Origin: an uncultured Clostridia bacterium
GTDB lineage: Bacteria > Bacillota_A > Clostridia > TANB77 > CAG-508
DNA: 15,870 bases
Direction of reading: 5' to 3'
Assembly (NCBI GenBank): GCA_947627825.1
Contig: CANQXO010000024.1
Location: 1 to 15,870, forward strand
The position numbers were made by a program, and so were the translations under genes. Below, in pieces: positions 5,569 through 15,290 of this stretch; within the stretch, counting starts at the first letter, position 1; every line of letters begins with the position of its first letter. A model generated the notes under the pieces. The model had not been told where the DNA came from and ran no database searches. It saw nothing but the letters and a program-made list of their open reading frames with translations.

Positions 5569-8500
5569 ATGTTTAGATATTTGAATATAAAAGATTCTGT
5601 ACTTAATAAAAACGATTTAAAAGAATATTTGGCAAAATTTGCATCTTCGAACATTATAAGCAAACAATCGCAAAAAGATACTTATCCAATAGTAAGAGTA
5701 AAAGATAATTGTAAATATATATCCTTGGTATATACTTTGTTAAACGAACATGTCAAAATCGGGATCCCTATTCATCCAGCAGGAGAGTGGATTTTAGACA
5801 ATTTTTATATGATTGAAAAGTCAGTTAAAACTATTGAAAAAGATTTATCTATGAAAAAATATGTTAATTTTCCAGCGATAAGTCAAAGTGGCTTTGCGAG
5901 AATACTTGTTTTAACAAATGAAATTATTTCTAATACTGATGGACAAATTAATCAAGAGGATTTAAAAGAATATCTAAATGCGTATCAAACACAAAAAGAT
6001 TTGACAATGGAAGAAATATGGTCTGTACCACTATTTTTACAAATTAATATTATTGAAAAAATTAGACAAGTCTGCGAAAGAATTTTTATATCTCAAATAG
6101 AAAAATATAAAGTTGAAAATATGCTAAAAAGAATAATAGAAAATAAGCCTGAAAGAGAAATAAAAATGTCAGTAAATGGAGCATATCCTTTTATTGAATA
6201 TATGTCATATAAGTTAAAATCATATGGAAAAGAAGGTTTGCCTTATCTGCAGGCTTTTGAAGAACAAGTAAATAAAATGGGAATGAAAATATCAGAAGTA
6301 ATTACTAGAGAGCATTTTGATATAGCAGTAAGAAAGTTGTCTTTGAAAAATGCAATTACTAGTTTACGAGATATTTCGAGAATGAATATAAGAGCAATAT
6401 TTAAAGATATAAATGTGGTAGAAAAAATATTAAATGAAGACCCAGCTAAAGTTTATTCAAAGATGGATGATTCTAGTAAAGATTTTTATCGAGGTGAAAT
6501 CTTGGCATTGTCTAAGAAAACGAAAATATCTGAAATTTTTATAGCAGAAAAAATATTAAAATTATGCAGGGAAAATGAGACTAAAAAAGATAAAGTATAT
6601 TACGAAAGATACACAGAAGCTACAAATAAAATTAGAAATTTGAAAAAATCGCATGTTGGCTATTATTTATTAGATGATGGAAAAGATGAATTGCTGGAAA
6701 AACTATTAAATAAAAAGATAGTTTCGATATCATCAGAAATTAAAGCAAAAATTTTTGTTTTTTTACTTTACTTTTTCTCTCTTTTTTTCACACTAGTGCT
6801 TGCAAGATGGATTAAGTGGGTAGCAATTTTATTTTTTATACCGGTTCAAAATACTGTAAAACAAGTAATGCAATATATTCTAAGTAAATGTGTTAAAAGC
6901 AGGCACATACCAAAGTTAGATTTGCAAAATAAAATTACCAAAGAAAATGCTACAATGTGCGTAATTCCGGTATCTTTAAGCTCTAAAGAAGTAGTTGCTG
7001 AAATGTTTAAAAAGATGGAAGTATATTATTTAGCAAATAAATCATCAAATCTTTTTTTTACACTTTTAGGTGATTGCAAAAGTAGTAGTAAACAAAACGA
7101 AGACTATGATAAGGAAATAATTAATGAAGGACTTAGTTGTTCAAAAAAATTAAATGAAAAGTATGGCGATATTTTCTTTTTCACTTATAGAAAACGAGAG
7201 TGGTCAGAAGTAGAAAGATGCTACATGGGGTGGGAAAGAAAAAGAGGCATGTTAAATCAATTTAATGAATTTTTAATGACTGGAAAATCAACCTTTGGAG
7301 TAAATAATTGCAATATAAAAAAGCTTCCTAAAATAAAGTTTGTAATTACTATTGACTCAGATACAAATTTGGTTATGGATAGTGCATTTAAATTGATAGG
7401 TGCAATGAGTCATATTTTAAATTGGCCAGAAGTTGATAGAATAAAAAATATAGTTGTAAAAGGTTATGGAGTAATACAGCCAAGGGTAAATTTAGATATT
7501 GATGATGGTAGAAAAACTCTGTTTGCAAGATTATTTGCAGGAAATTCGGGTATGGATTTATATTCAACTGCCATTTCGGATGTTTATCAAGATACCTTTG
7601 GTGAGGGGATTTTTACTGGAAAAGGAATTTATGATTTAGAAACTTTTTATGAAGTTTTAAGAGATTCTATTCCTGAAAATAAAGTGCTTAGTCATGATTT
7701 GCTTGAAGGAAATTTTTTGAGGTGTGGTCTCGCAAACGACATTTATTTAATGGATGGTTACCCTTCTAATTATAACAGTTACAAAATTAGAAAACATAGA
7801 TGGATAAGAGGAGATTTGCAAATTATTGGTTGGATGAACAGTAGCTTAAACTTCTTATCCAAATTTAAAATTTTTGACAATGTTATAAGAAACCTAAACG
7901 AGTTATTTATTTTTATCAGTTTGATATTTGGAATGATTTTTCATAATTATTTAATTATAGGAGTTTCCTTACTGTTGCTTGCAACACCGATGCTTACAAA
8001 ACTTATAGATTTGTTTTTAAATAAAAGAACGGGAGAGTGGAGTGGTAAGCTTTTTGCTCCAACTTTTTCTGAAATACAAAGAGCAGTTTATAGATTCGTT
8101 TTAGATATTATGCTTCTTCCAGATATGGCTTGTTTAGAATTAAATGCTTTTTTAAAAGCACTTTATAGAATGAGAATTTCACATTTATATTTACTAGAAT
8201 GGACAACCGCTAGTGAGGCAGAATCAAAAGCTAAAAATGGAATACAAGAATATTATTTATCAATGCTGTTTACTGTGTTTGTGGGCATTTTCTCAATGCC
8301 ATATCCTTTTTCATTTTTATGGATTTTCGCGCCTATTGTAATGTATTTGATGGGAAAAAAAGAAAAAGAAGTAACAAGCAAAATTTCAAAGGAAAATTCA
8401 AAATATCTATTAGCGATTGGAAAGAAAACTTGGCAGTATTTTAAAGAAAACGAAACTAACAATTTAATTAATGATAATTATCAAGAAAATAGAAGGATAG

Positions 8501-11500
8501 AAATAGCAAAACGAACTTCACCTACTAATATAGGCTTGCAAATATTATCAATAATTGCAAGTTATGACCTAAAATTTGAAACAAAAGAATTTGTTATAGA
8601 TTTACTAAAAAAGGTAGTTGACACTGTTTGCAGACTTCCAAAATGGAATGGTCATTTATACAACTGGTATGACACAGAAACTTTAAAACCATTAAAACCA
8701 TCAATTATTTCTTCTGTTGATAGTGGAAATTTTGTTGGATATTTATATGTTTTAAAACAATTTTTAATTGAATTAATAAATTCGAAAAATGCAACTAACT
8801 TAGTTGAAAAAGCAAAAAAGATACTTGACAAGGTTAATAGAATAATTGAAAATACTGACTTTGGTAAATTATATGATGAAAATATAGGGCTTTTTTCAAT
8901 AGGTTTTAATGTAGAAGAAAACAGATTAATAGATTCATATTATGATTTATTAGCTTCTGAATCTAGGCAAACTACACTAATTGCAATTGCTAAAAAGGAT
9001 GTCCCAACTAAAGCGTGGAGCATGCTAGGTAGAACTCTAACGAGTTTAAGAGGACATATTGGTCTAGTTTCTTGGGGAGGTACAGCATTTGAATACCTAA
9101 TGCCAAATATAATAATTCCTTCATACGACTCAAGCCTGCTAGATGAGTCTTGCAAACTTTTAATCTTAAGTCAAAAGGAGTATGGTGCAAAAGTAGGAGT
9201 GCCTTGGGGAATATCTGAAAGCTCGTTTAGTTTAAAGGATTTTCAAGGAAATTATCAATATAAAACTTTTGGAATTCCTTGGCTAGGGCTTAAAAGAGGA
9301 TTATCACAAGATATAGTAGTTAGTCCTTATTCAACTTTTTTGGCTTTAACAGAAAATCAAAGAGAAGCTATAAATAATTTAAAAAGACTAGAAAAAGAAG
9401 GAGTTATAGGAAAGTACGGTTTTTATGATGCAATTGATTATACACCAAACAAAGAAATTATAAAAATATTTATGGCACACCATCAAGGAATGATTTTATC
9501 TGCCATAAATAATAGTTTAAATAATAATATTTTTCAAAAAAGATTTATGAAAAATCCGGAGATGGAAGGAATAAAAATTCTTTTGCAAGAAACTGTGCCT
9601 AATAGCATAATTATTACTAAAGAAATAAAGGAAAAGGCACAAAAAATTAAATACAAAGTTTATGATGAGTATTCTCAAAGAAATTCTGGATTGAATGTAA
9701 TTTCAACTAACAATTTTGTTACAATCGATTATCAAAATGGCTTATCAACAAGTAGGTTAAATGATATAACTTTAACAGAAAATAATAACATTTATTTAAA
9801 AAATATAGATAACAACAAGGTTTGGTGTTTAAGTTCAAATAAATGCGACACCGAGTTTACTCCTTATGATAGTGTGTATAATGCAAAAATGGGAGATTTA
9901 AAAATTAAAATAAAAAATACTATTGCACCAGACTTGGGAGTGCAAGTCAAAGAAATAAAACTTACAAATAAAAGTGAAGAAAATATTAACCTAGAAGTAA
10001 CAACTACTGGAAAACCAATATTATGTACTAAAAGGCAATATGAAGCACACCCAGCTTTTGAAAATATGTTTTTAAAATTTAAAAACTTGGGAGATGACAT
10101 TTTAGTTACAAGGCATAAAAGACTGGAAAATGAGAGGACTCCTTATTTAGCCACTACTCTATTTTCTGAAGAAGGTAATCTAGAATTTGAAATTGACAGA
10201 GAAAAATTTGAAAGCAGAAAAAATGATACAATTCCGGAATGGATTGCAAATTCATGGCCTTCAAGCATGAAAGATGGAACAGTAATAAACCCAATAATTG
10301 CATTAAGAAGAATTGTAAATATAAAGCCACAAGAAAGTAAAAAAGTATATTTGATTGTGTCAGCTGATGATAATGAAAATCAGGCTATAGAGAATTTGAA
10401 AAAATACAAAGATGAAAAGAATTTAGATAGAATATTTGAACTATCAAAAGCACAGACAGAAGCTGAAACAAGGTATATGGGAATAAAAGGCAAAGACATT
10501 GACACATATCAAAAAATGCTAAAATTTATAATTATGCCAAAAGATATTAGTCAAATTGATAGAAATATAGACTTGTCAAACGAAAAGATATGGAAGTTTG
10601 GCGTTTCAGGAGATTATCCTATTATCTTGGTAAATATTAAAGACTTTAATGATTACTTTTTAGTGCAAGAAACTTTGAAAGCCTATGAATATTTTTTAAG
10701 TAAAAATATAAAAACAGAAATAGTTATAACAACAAAAGTAGACATAGAAGAAAACATAAGAAATAGTAATATGAGAAGATATTTAAATCAAAGAGAAGGT
10801 ATATTTGTTTTAAATGACTTGACTCGAGAGCAAAGAAAAGTATTTGAATTAAGGGCAAATCTAGTATTAGATGGAGAAAATGGAATATTGTCAAAGCAAA
10901 TGCAAGAAATGGATGATACTATTCCAATAGACACAAGTGAGGATTTCTCCTTCTCTAATCAAATGAAAAGTGAAAAAGACATTCAAGAAATAGAAAATGA
11001 AAATGACATTCAAGAAATAGTCAAGATAAAAGATTTAAAATTGTTCAATGGTTATGGCGGATTTAATAAAGATGGTTCAGAATACTGGATCATTCAAAAC
11101 AAAGATACTGTACTGCCTTTAGCGTGGTCAAACATACTTGCTAATAAGAAGTTTGGTAGTGTAGTAACTGATTCTATGGGAGGTTTCATTTGGTATAAAA
11201 ATAGTAGAACTAATAGAATTACAAGTTTTTCAAATGACAGCTACAAAGACAAAAAGTCCGAAATATTTTCATTCAGCCAATACAGCCCAGAGAAAAAACA
11301 AAAAAATAAATGGACTCTTACATTTAATACAAAAAATACAACAGACGAATTTGTAACTTGCTTTGGAATGGGGTATGCAAAATTTTTCCTTAACAATGGT
11401 ATTTATCAAGAGTGCACACAGTTTGTGCCTTTAGAAGATAGTTGCAAAGTAAGTATTATGAAATTAAAAAATAATTTGGAATATCCAGTTTCTTTAAAAA

Positions 11501-13392
11501 TCAAATATGATCTAGATTTTCAAATGGGTGAAAATGCGGAAGACAAAAGATTTATAACAAAAACTTATAAGCAAAACTTAAATATGAATTTGTTTAAAAA
11601 TTTAAAAAATCCTATACAATATACTTACATTACAAGTAGTGAAAAAATAAATGAGTTAAATGAAATTGAAATAAAATTAGAAAAAGATGAAGAAAAAGAA
11701 TTAGTATTTATAGTCGGATGCGAAGAATCAGACATGGACAGCTTAGATAAAGCAACAAAATATATAACGAATTATAAAAAAGAACTTGAAGATGTAAAAA
11801 AGTTTTGGAAAAAGATAACTGGCAAAATAAAGTCCAACACTCCATCTAAGTCATTTGATTTTCTTCAAAATAATTGGTTAGTATATCAAACAATGGTGTC
11901 AAGGATGTATTCAAAAGCGGGATTTTATCAGGCAAGTGGAGGATATGGATTTAGAGACCAACTTCAAGATAGTTTAGGAATGAAATTTGTTGATATTGAT
12001 ATATTAAGAAATCAGATTCTGCTTTGTTGCAAACATCAATTTTTAGAGGGTGATGTGGAACATTGGTGGCATGAAGACTCTAACTTAGGAATAAGAACTA
12101 GGTTTTCAGATGACTTGTTATGGCTACCTTATGCAGTTTTAGAATATATTGATTTTACAGGAGATTATAGTATTTTAAATGAAGAAGAAAAATATTTAAA
12201 AGCAGAAGAACTGCGAAAAAATGAAGAAGATAGGGTTAAGGTTTACAACAAATACGAAGATTTAGGAACTGTATTTGAACATTGCATTAAAGCAATAGAA
12301 AGAGCAATGGAATTTGGAGAAAATGATTTGCCTCTAATTAAGTCTGGCGATTGGAATGACGGAATGAATAAAGTAGGAAACAAAGGAAAAGGAGAAAGTG
12401 TATGGCTTGGATTTTTTGCTTATGACATTTTAACTAGATTTATTCCGATTATAAATTATGAAGCAAAATTTTTAAAGCAAAAAGGAGTAAGCAAGGAAGT
12501 AGCAATTGCAATAAATGACAATAAAGAAAAGCAAGAGGCAAGTGTAGAATTTATACAAGATGTAAATAATTATAATTATGATGAATTAAAAGATAAATTT
12601 AGAAAATATACTAGAAAGTTAAAGAAAGCATTAAACACTGCCAGCTGGGATGGCAGATGGTTTAAAAGAGCAATTGATGATGATGGAAATAGTTTAGGAA
12701 GTATAAATAATGAAGAATGTAAAATAGACAGTATATCCCAAAGTTGGGCTGTAATTTCAAATTGTGCTGATGATGAAAAGAAAAAAATTGCAATGGAAAG
12801 TGCAGAAAATTATTTAGTAGATAATGAAAATAATCTTATAAAATTACTAACACCTCCATTAGAAGAAAGAAACTTAGGATATATAACTTCGTATGCAAAA
12901 GGTTTAAGAGAAAATGGTGGACAATACACGCATAGTGCAATTTGGTTTATTATAGCAGAAGCTCTGCTTGGAAATAATGAAAAGGTTTTTGAATTATATA
13001 AGAAAATCAACCCCATTGAGCATGCTTCATCACAAGAAGCAGTAGAAAAATACAAGGTAGAACCCTATGTAGTAGAAGCAGATATATGTTCAGAAGGATT
13101 TTTAGCAGGTAGAGGCGGATGGACATGGTATACTGGTTCAAGCAGTTGGTTATATAAATTGCAAACAGAATATATTTTAGGAATAAATATAAAACAAGGC
13201 AAATTATCAATTAATCCAACTGTACCAGAAGATTGGAAGAAATTTGAAGTAAAATTTAAATACTATGAAGCAGAATACAATATCAAATATGTAAAAGGTA
13301 ACAAAGATATAACAATTATAGGAGAAGAAGAAACAAATGAAATAAAATTACAGAAAACTGGTAAATATAATATTATAAGATATTTTAAATAA
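5569..13392 (+). CDS. ndvB: Cyclic beta-1,2-glucan synthase-type protein (GT84 / GH189-like / GH94)
   Basis: This 2607-residue membrane protein resembles NdvB/ChvB/Cgs, which polymerise UDP-glucose into beta-1,2-glucan, close the ring, and trim chain length with a phosphorylase-like domain. Start: ATG at 5569 follows AAGGAG; the frame is open back to 5383, but no ribosome site supports that extension. Membrane segments lie near residues 391-428, 776-818 and 895-928. The glycosyltransferase lies between the first two sets, with D596-S-D598 (DxD-like) and R741-xx-R744-W745 (R-x-x-R-W). Residues about 975-1340 form the glycoamylase-like cyclisation region, with WGISES around E1217 and MAHHQGM. 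The C-terminal half is GH94-like: NGYGGF, SGGYGFRDQLQD, HWWHE, GDWNDGM (D2261, D2264) and GGWTWYTGSSSWLY. Proteobacterial relatives are about 2800 residues, so this is slightly short but looks intact. It is monocistronic as far as visible. Substrate and ring closure are inferred from family. Confidence 0.88.
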   Translation: MFRYLNIKDSVLNKNDLKEYLAKFASSNIISKQSQKDTYPIVRVKDNCKYISLVYTLLNEHVKIGIPIHPAGEWILDNFYMIEKSVKTIEKDLSMKKYVNFPAISQSGFARILVLTNEIISNTDGQINQEDLKEYLNAYQTQKDLTMEEIWSVPLFLQINIIEKIRQVCERIFISQIEKYKVENMLKRIIENKPEREIKMSVNGAYPFIEYMSYKLKSYGKEGLPYLQAFEEQVNKMGMKISEVITREHFDIAVRKLSLKNAITSLRDISRMNIRAIFKDINVVEKILNEDPAKVYSKMDDSSKDFYRGEILALSKKTKISEIFIAEKILKLCRENETKKDKVYYERYTEATNKIRNLKKSHVGYYLLDDGKDELLEKLLNKKIVSISSEIKAKIFVFLLYFFSLFFTLVLARWIKWVAILFFIPVQNTVKQVMQYILSKCVKSRHIPKLDLQNKITKENATMCVIPVSLSSKEVVAEMFKKMEVYYLANKSSNLFFTLLGDCKSSSKQNEDYDKEIINEGLSCSKKLNEKYGDIFFFTYRKREWSEVERCYMGWERKRGMLNQFNEFLMTGKSTFGVNNCNIKKLPKIKFVITIDSDTNLVMDSAFKLIGAMSHILNWPEVDRIKNIVVKGYGVIQPRVNLDIDDGRKTLFARLFAGNSGMDLYSTAISDVYQDTFGEGIFTGKGIYDLETFYEVLRDSIPENKVLSHDLLEGNFLRCGLANDIYLMDGYPSNYNSYKIRKHRWIRGDLQIIGWMNSSLNFLSKFKIFDNVIRNLNELFIFISLIFGMIFHNYLIIGVSLLLLATPMLTKLIDLFLNKRTGEWSGKLFAPTFSEIQRAVYRFVLDIMLLPDMACLELNAFLKALYRMRISHLYLLEWTTASEAESKAKNGIQEYYLSMLFTVFVGIFSMPYPFSFLWIFAPIVMYLMGKKEKEVTSKISKENSKYLLAIGKKTWQYFKENETNNLINDNYQENRRIEIAKRTSPTNIGLQILSIIASYDLKFETKEFVIDLLKKVVDTVCRLPKWNGHLYNWYDTETLKPLKPSIISSVDSGNFVGYLYVLKQFLIELINSKNATNLVEKAKKILDKVNRIIENTDFGKLYDENIGLFSIGFNVEENRLIDSYYDLLASESRQTTLIAIAKKDVPTKAWSMLGRTLTSLRGHIGLVSWGGTAFEYLMPNIIIPSYDSSLLDESCKLLILSQKEYGAKVGVPWGISESSFSLKDFQGNYQYKTFGIPWLGLKRGLSQDIVVSPYSTFLALTENQREAINNLKRLEKEGVIGKYGFYDAIDYTPNKEIIKIFMAHHQGMILSAINNSLNNNIFQKRFMKNPEMEGIKILLQETVPNSIIITKEIKEKAQKIKYKVYDEYSQRNSGLNVISTNNFVTIDYQNGLSTSRLNDITLTENNNIYLKNIDNNKVWCLSSNKCDTEFTPYDSVYNAKMGDLKIKIKNTIAPDLGVQVKEIKLTNKSEENINLEVTTTGKPILCTKRQYEAHPAFENMFLKFKNLGDDILVTRHKRLENERTPYLATTLFSEEGNLEFEIDREKFESRKNDTIPEWIANSWPSSMKDGTVINPIIALRRIVNIKPQESKKVYLIVSADDNENQAIENLKKYKDEKNLDRIFELSKAQTEAETRYMGIKGKDIDTYQKMLKFIIMPKDISQIDRNIDLSNEKIWKFGVSGDYPIILVNIKDFNDYFLVQETLKAYEYFLSKNIKTEIVITTKVDIEENIRNSNMRRYLNQREGIFVLNDLTREQRKVFELRANLVLDGENGILSKQMQEMDDTIPIDTSEDFSFSNQMKSEKDIQEIENENDIQEIVKIKDLKLFNGYGGFNKDGSEYWIIQNKDTVLPLAWSNILANKKFGSVVTDSMGGFIWYKNSRTNRITSFSNDSYKDKKSEIFSFSQYSPEKKQKNKWTLTFNTKNTTDEFVTCFGMGYAKFFLNNGIYQECTQFVPLEDSCKVSIMKLKNNLEYPVSLKIKYDLDFQMGENAEDKRFITKTYKQNLNMNLFKNLKNPIQYTYITSSEKINELNEIEIKLEKDEEKELVFIVGCEESDMDSLDKATKYITNYKKELEDVKKFWKKITGKIKSNTPSKSFDFLQNNWLVYQTMVSRMYSKAGFYQASGGYGFRDQLQDSLGMKFVDIDILRNQILLCCKHQFLEGDVEHWWHEDSNLGIRTRFSDDLLWLPYAVLEYIDFTGDYSILNEEEKYLKAEELRKNEEDRVKVYNKYEDLGTVFEHCIKAIERAMEFGENDLPLIKSGDWNDGMNKVGNKGKGESVWLGFFAYDILTRFIPIINYEAKFLKQKGVSKEVAIAINDNKEKQEASVEFIQDVNNYNYDELKDKFRKYTRKLKKALNTASWDGRWFKRAIDDDGNSLGSINNEECKIDSISQSWAVISNCADDEKKKIAMESAENYLVDNENNLIKLLTPPLEERNLGYITSYAKGLRENGGQYTHSAIWFIIAEALLGNNEKVFELYKKINPIEHASSQEAVEKYKVEPYVVEADICSEGFLAGRGGWTWYTGSSSWLYKLQTEYILGINIKQGKLSINPTVPEDWKKFEVKFKYYEAEYNIKYVKGNKDITIIGEEETNEIKLQKTGKYNIIRYFK

Positions 13393-13557
13393 AAAACTAA
13401 AAAATAAAAAATGAAAAAAATATAAATAAAAATCACAACAAATAAAGAGTTAATAATTAAAAATGAAAATATAAAAAAATTAAAATTAACTCTTGAAAAA
13501 AATAATAAACTGTGCGAAAATGATAATATCAATATAATGATTAAGTAAGGAGAGAAT
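13393..13557. other. AT-rich intergenic region with a 10-bp inverted repeat
   Basis: The region is almost entirely A/T. Bases 13445-13454 (aagagttaat) and 13485-13494 (attaactctt) are perfect inverted repeats separated by 30 bases, with no T run after them. A weak terminator of the glucan synthase transcript or an operator is possible. AAGGAG at 13548-13553 serves the next gene. I could not place a convincing promoter with a usable leader length. Confidence 0.35.
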
Positions 13558-14427
13558 ATGAAAACAAAATTATCAGTAATTTTTATTGTTAGTGTAATGA
13601 TATTAATTGGGCTATTTGGAACAGTTATGGCAGCAGAAGATATTAGTGCTAAATTAAATGTAGTAATTTCTCCAAGTAATCCAGAAGTAGGTCAAAATGT
13701 AACCATAGAAATTTCATTATCAGAATTAAAAGATGGAGTGAAATCAGTTAGTTTTACTTTAGACATTGACGATGATGTGCTAGAAATATTGCAAGTATTA
13801 GCAGGAGAAGGATGGCAATCAAATGTACAAGGAAAAACTGTTACGATAACAACAACTGATGGACAAGCAACAACTACAACAGGAAAAATTGCAACAGTTA
13901 CATTAAAAGTAAAAGATGATGCAGTAGCAAATACAGAGTCTGCAATTTCATTAAGGGCAATTCAAGTTGTTGGTGAAAGCGGTCCATTGGAAGGATTTAA
14001 CGACTTAACTAGAACAATTACAGTTGAAGAAAGTACTACTCCAGGTGGAAGTGGAGCAGGTACTGGAGGAGCTGCAGGTAATCAAGGAGCTGACGAAGGC
14101 ACAGGAAGCGGAAGTAGTGGACAACAAGGAGAAACAGGCGGTGAAGGTTCACAAGGAGAAAATCCTGCTGGTGGAACAGAAAATGGAGGTTCTCAAAGTG
14201 GAAACGGAAATGGTGAAGCTCAAGGCGGAACGGACGGAGAACCTGTAGTTGATACTTTACCAGTAGAAAAAATTAACGAAATAGGTGGATACACTCAAGA
14301 AGACAAACAACCAGAAGAAAAAGAAATACCTAAAACTGGCGAAAATTATGCAGTTCAATTTGCAATTCTTGGAGTTTCAATAATCTCAATTGTTGCTTAT
14401 GCATTTTATAGAAAAAATAGAATTTAA
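13558..14427 (+). CDS. Secreted cohesin-like protein with IPKTG sortase signal
   Basis: A signal peptide (residues 1-25, hydrophobic core VIFIVSVMILIGLFGTV, likely cut near AMA|AED) is followed by a cohesin-like beta-sandwich (about 29-157). That domain starts AKLNVVISPSNPEVGQNVTIEISL and contains VKSVSFTLDIDDDVLEIL and GKIATVTLKV. Next comes a Gly/Ser/Gln/Asn-rich flexible linker (about 160-228), then IPKTGEN (257-263), a hydrophobic segment (265-283) and a basic end RKNRI. The last three form a sortase cell-wall sorting signal with Ile in place of Leu. Cohesin domains bind dockerins in cellulosomes, but similar domains also occur in general surface proteins. No dockerin, glycosidase scaffold or sortase is nearby, so a general adhesion or display role is more likely. 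AAGGAG lies before ATG. The gene ends with a strong terminator, so it is transcriptionally separate from the regulators downstream. Confidence 0.8.
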   Translation: MKTKLSVIFIVSVMILIGLFGTVMAAEDISAKLNVVISPSNPEVGQNVTIEISLSELKDGVKSVSFTLDIDDDVLEILQVLAGEGWQSNVQGKTVTITTTDGQATTTTGKIATVTLKVKDDAVANTESAISLRAIQVVGESGPLEGFNDLTRTITVEESTTPGGSGAGTGGAAGNQGADEGTGSGSSGQQGETGGEGSQGENPAGGTENGGSQSGNGNGEAQGGTDGEPVVDTLPVEKINEIGGYTQEDKQPEEKEIPKTGENYAVQFAILGVSIISIVAYAFYRKNRI

Positions 14428-14437
14428 AAAATAAGAG

Positions 14438-14467
14438 AGCTATATTACAAAAATATAGCTTTTTTTG
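14438..14467 (+). terminator. Rho-independent terminator of the cohesin-like gene
   Basis: agctatatt (14438-14446) pairs perfectly with aatatagct (14452-14460) around a 5-base loop, directly followed by six T and then a second T run. It starts 10 bases after the stop codon. Confidence 0.88.
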
Positions 14468-14477
14468 TCTTTTTTTA

Positions 14478-14506
14478 TTGAAAAATATTATTGCTTATGA
14501 TATAAA
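14478..14506 (+). promoter_or_regulatory. Likely sigma-A promoter of the two-component operon
   Basis: TTGAAA (14478-14483), a 17-base spacer and TATAAA (14501-14506), with TG before the -10 (TGATATAAA), make a good extended promoter. Transcription would start near 14513, leaving a leader of about 29 bases before the ATG at 14542. Confidence 0.65.
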
Positions 14507-14541
14507 TAATAGTGAATTTATTTTTGTAGGAAGGTAAACCG

Positions 14542-15279
14542 ATGGAAAATAGTCAAGAAATTAGCACATATGATGAGGGAAAGAAAAAGATACTAGCTGT
14601 TGATGATGAAACAGCAATAATAGACTTACTTAAATTTAATATTGAAAAAGAAGGATTTAATTTTATATCTGCTCAAGATGGAGAAGAAGGACTACAAAAA
14701 GTTATAAATGAAAGACCTGATTTAGTTCTATTAGATGTAATGCTTCCTAAAATGGATGGGCTTTCTGTTTGTAGAAAAATTAGACAAAGCCAAATTAATG
14801 TCCCTGTCATTATGCTTTCTGCAAGAGGAGAAGAAATAGATAAAATCCTCGGCTTAGAGATTGGTGCAGATGACTATATCACAAAGCCATTTAGCACTAG
14901 GGAGTTAATTGCTAGAATAAAAGCAAATCTTAGAAAAACAGAGCAGGATGTTAATTTGGGATATTCAAAAGGAAATAAAATTACTGTAGGTTCTTTGTCA
15001 CTAGATTTAGATAAATTTGAAGTTATTGTAAGAGGACAAGTAATTTCAGATTTAACCAGAAGAGAATTTGAAGTTTTAAAATTTTTGGCTCAAAAACCAG
15101 GACAAGTTATTACTAGAGAAGCTCTTTTAGAAAAAGTTTGGGGATATGAATACTTTGGAGATATAAGAACAGTTGATGTTACAGTTAGAAGAATCAGAGA
15201 AAAAATTGAAAAGAATACAGCAAACCCAAAAATCTTAGTAACAAAAAGAGGAGTAGGATATTATATAGCTAGCAAATAG
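14542..15279 (+). CDS. walR: OmpR-family response regulator, WalR/PhoP type
   Basis: This is a DNA-binding regulator activated by phosphorylation from its partner kinase. WalR proteins control cell-wall hydrolase and wall-homeostasis genes in Firmicutes. The receiver domain spans about residues 16-132, with acidic pair Asp21-Asp22, phospho-acceptor Asp65 (LLDVMLP), Ser93 (MLSARG) and Lys115 (TKPF). The OmpR-type winged helix spans about 147-243 and includes LTRREFEVLKFLAQKPGQVI. The stretch YEYFGDIRTVDVTVRRIREKIE followed by KRGVGYYI is close to the WalR consensus. Its 245 residues are slightly longer than usual because of a polar 14-residue N-terminal extension. The start is supported by AGGAAGG upstream. 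The kinase gene follows after 11 bases. PhoP cannot be excluded, because the two subfamilies are similar in Clostridia. Confidence 0.85.
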   Translation: MENSQEISTYDEGKKKILAVDDETAIIDLLKFNIEKEGFNFISAQDGEEGLQKVINERPDLVLLDVMLPKMDGLSVCRKIRQSQINVPVIMLSARGEEIDKILGLEIGADDYITKPFSTRELIARIKANLRKTEQDVNLGYSKGNKITVGSLSLDLDKFEVIVRGQVISDLTRREFEVLKFLAQKPGQVITREALLEKVWGYEYFGDIRTVDVTVRRIREKIEKNTANPKILVTKRGVGYYIASK

Positions 15280-15290
15280 TGGAGGAATAA

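Noticed and set aside
10979..11020. Short duplication (DIQEIxx) in the glucan synthase
   Set aside because: It is a small in-frame repeat in a linker before the GH94-like region, with no evident functional meaning.
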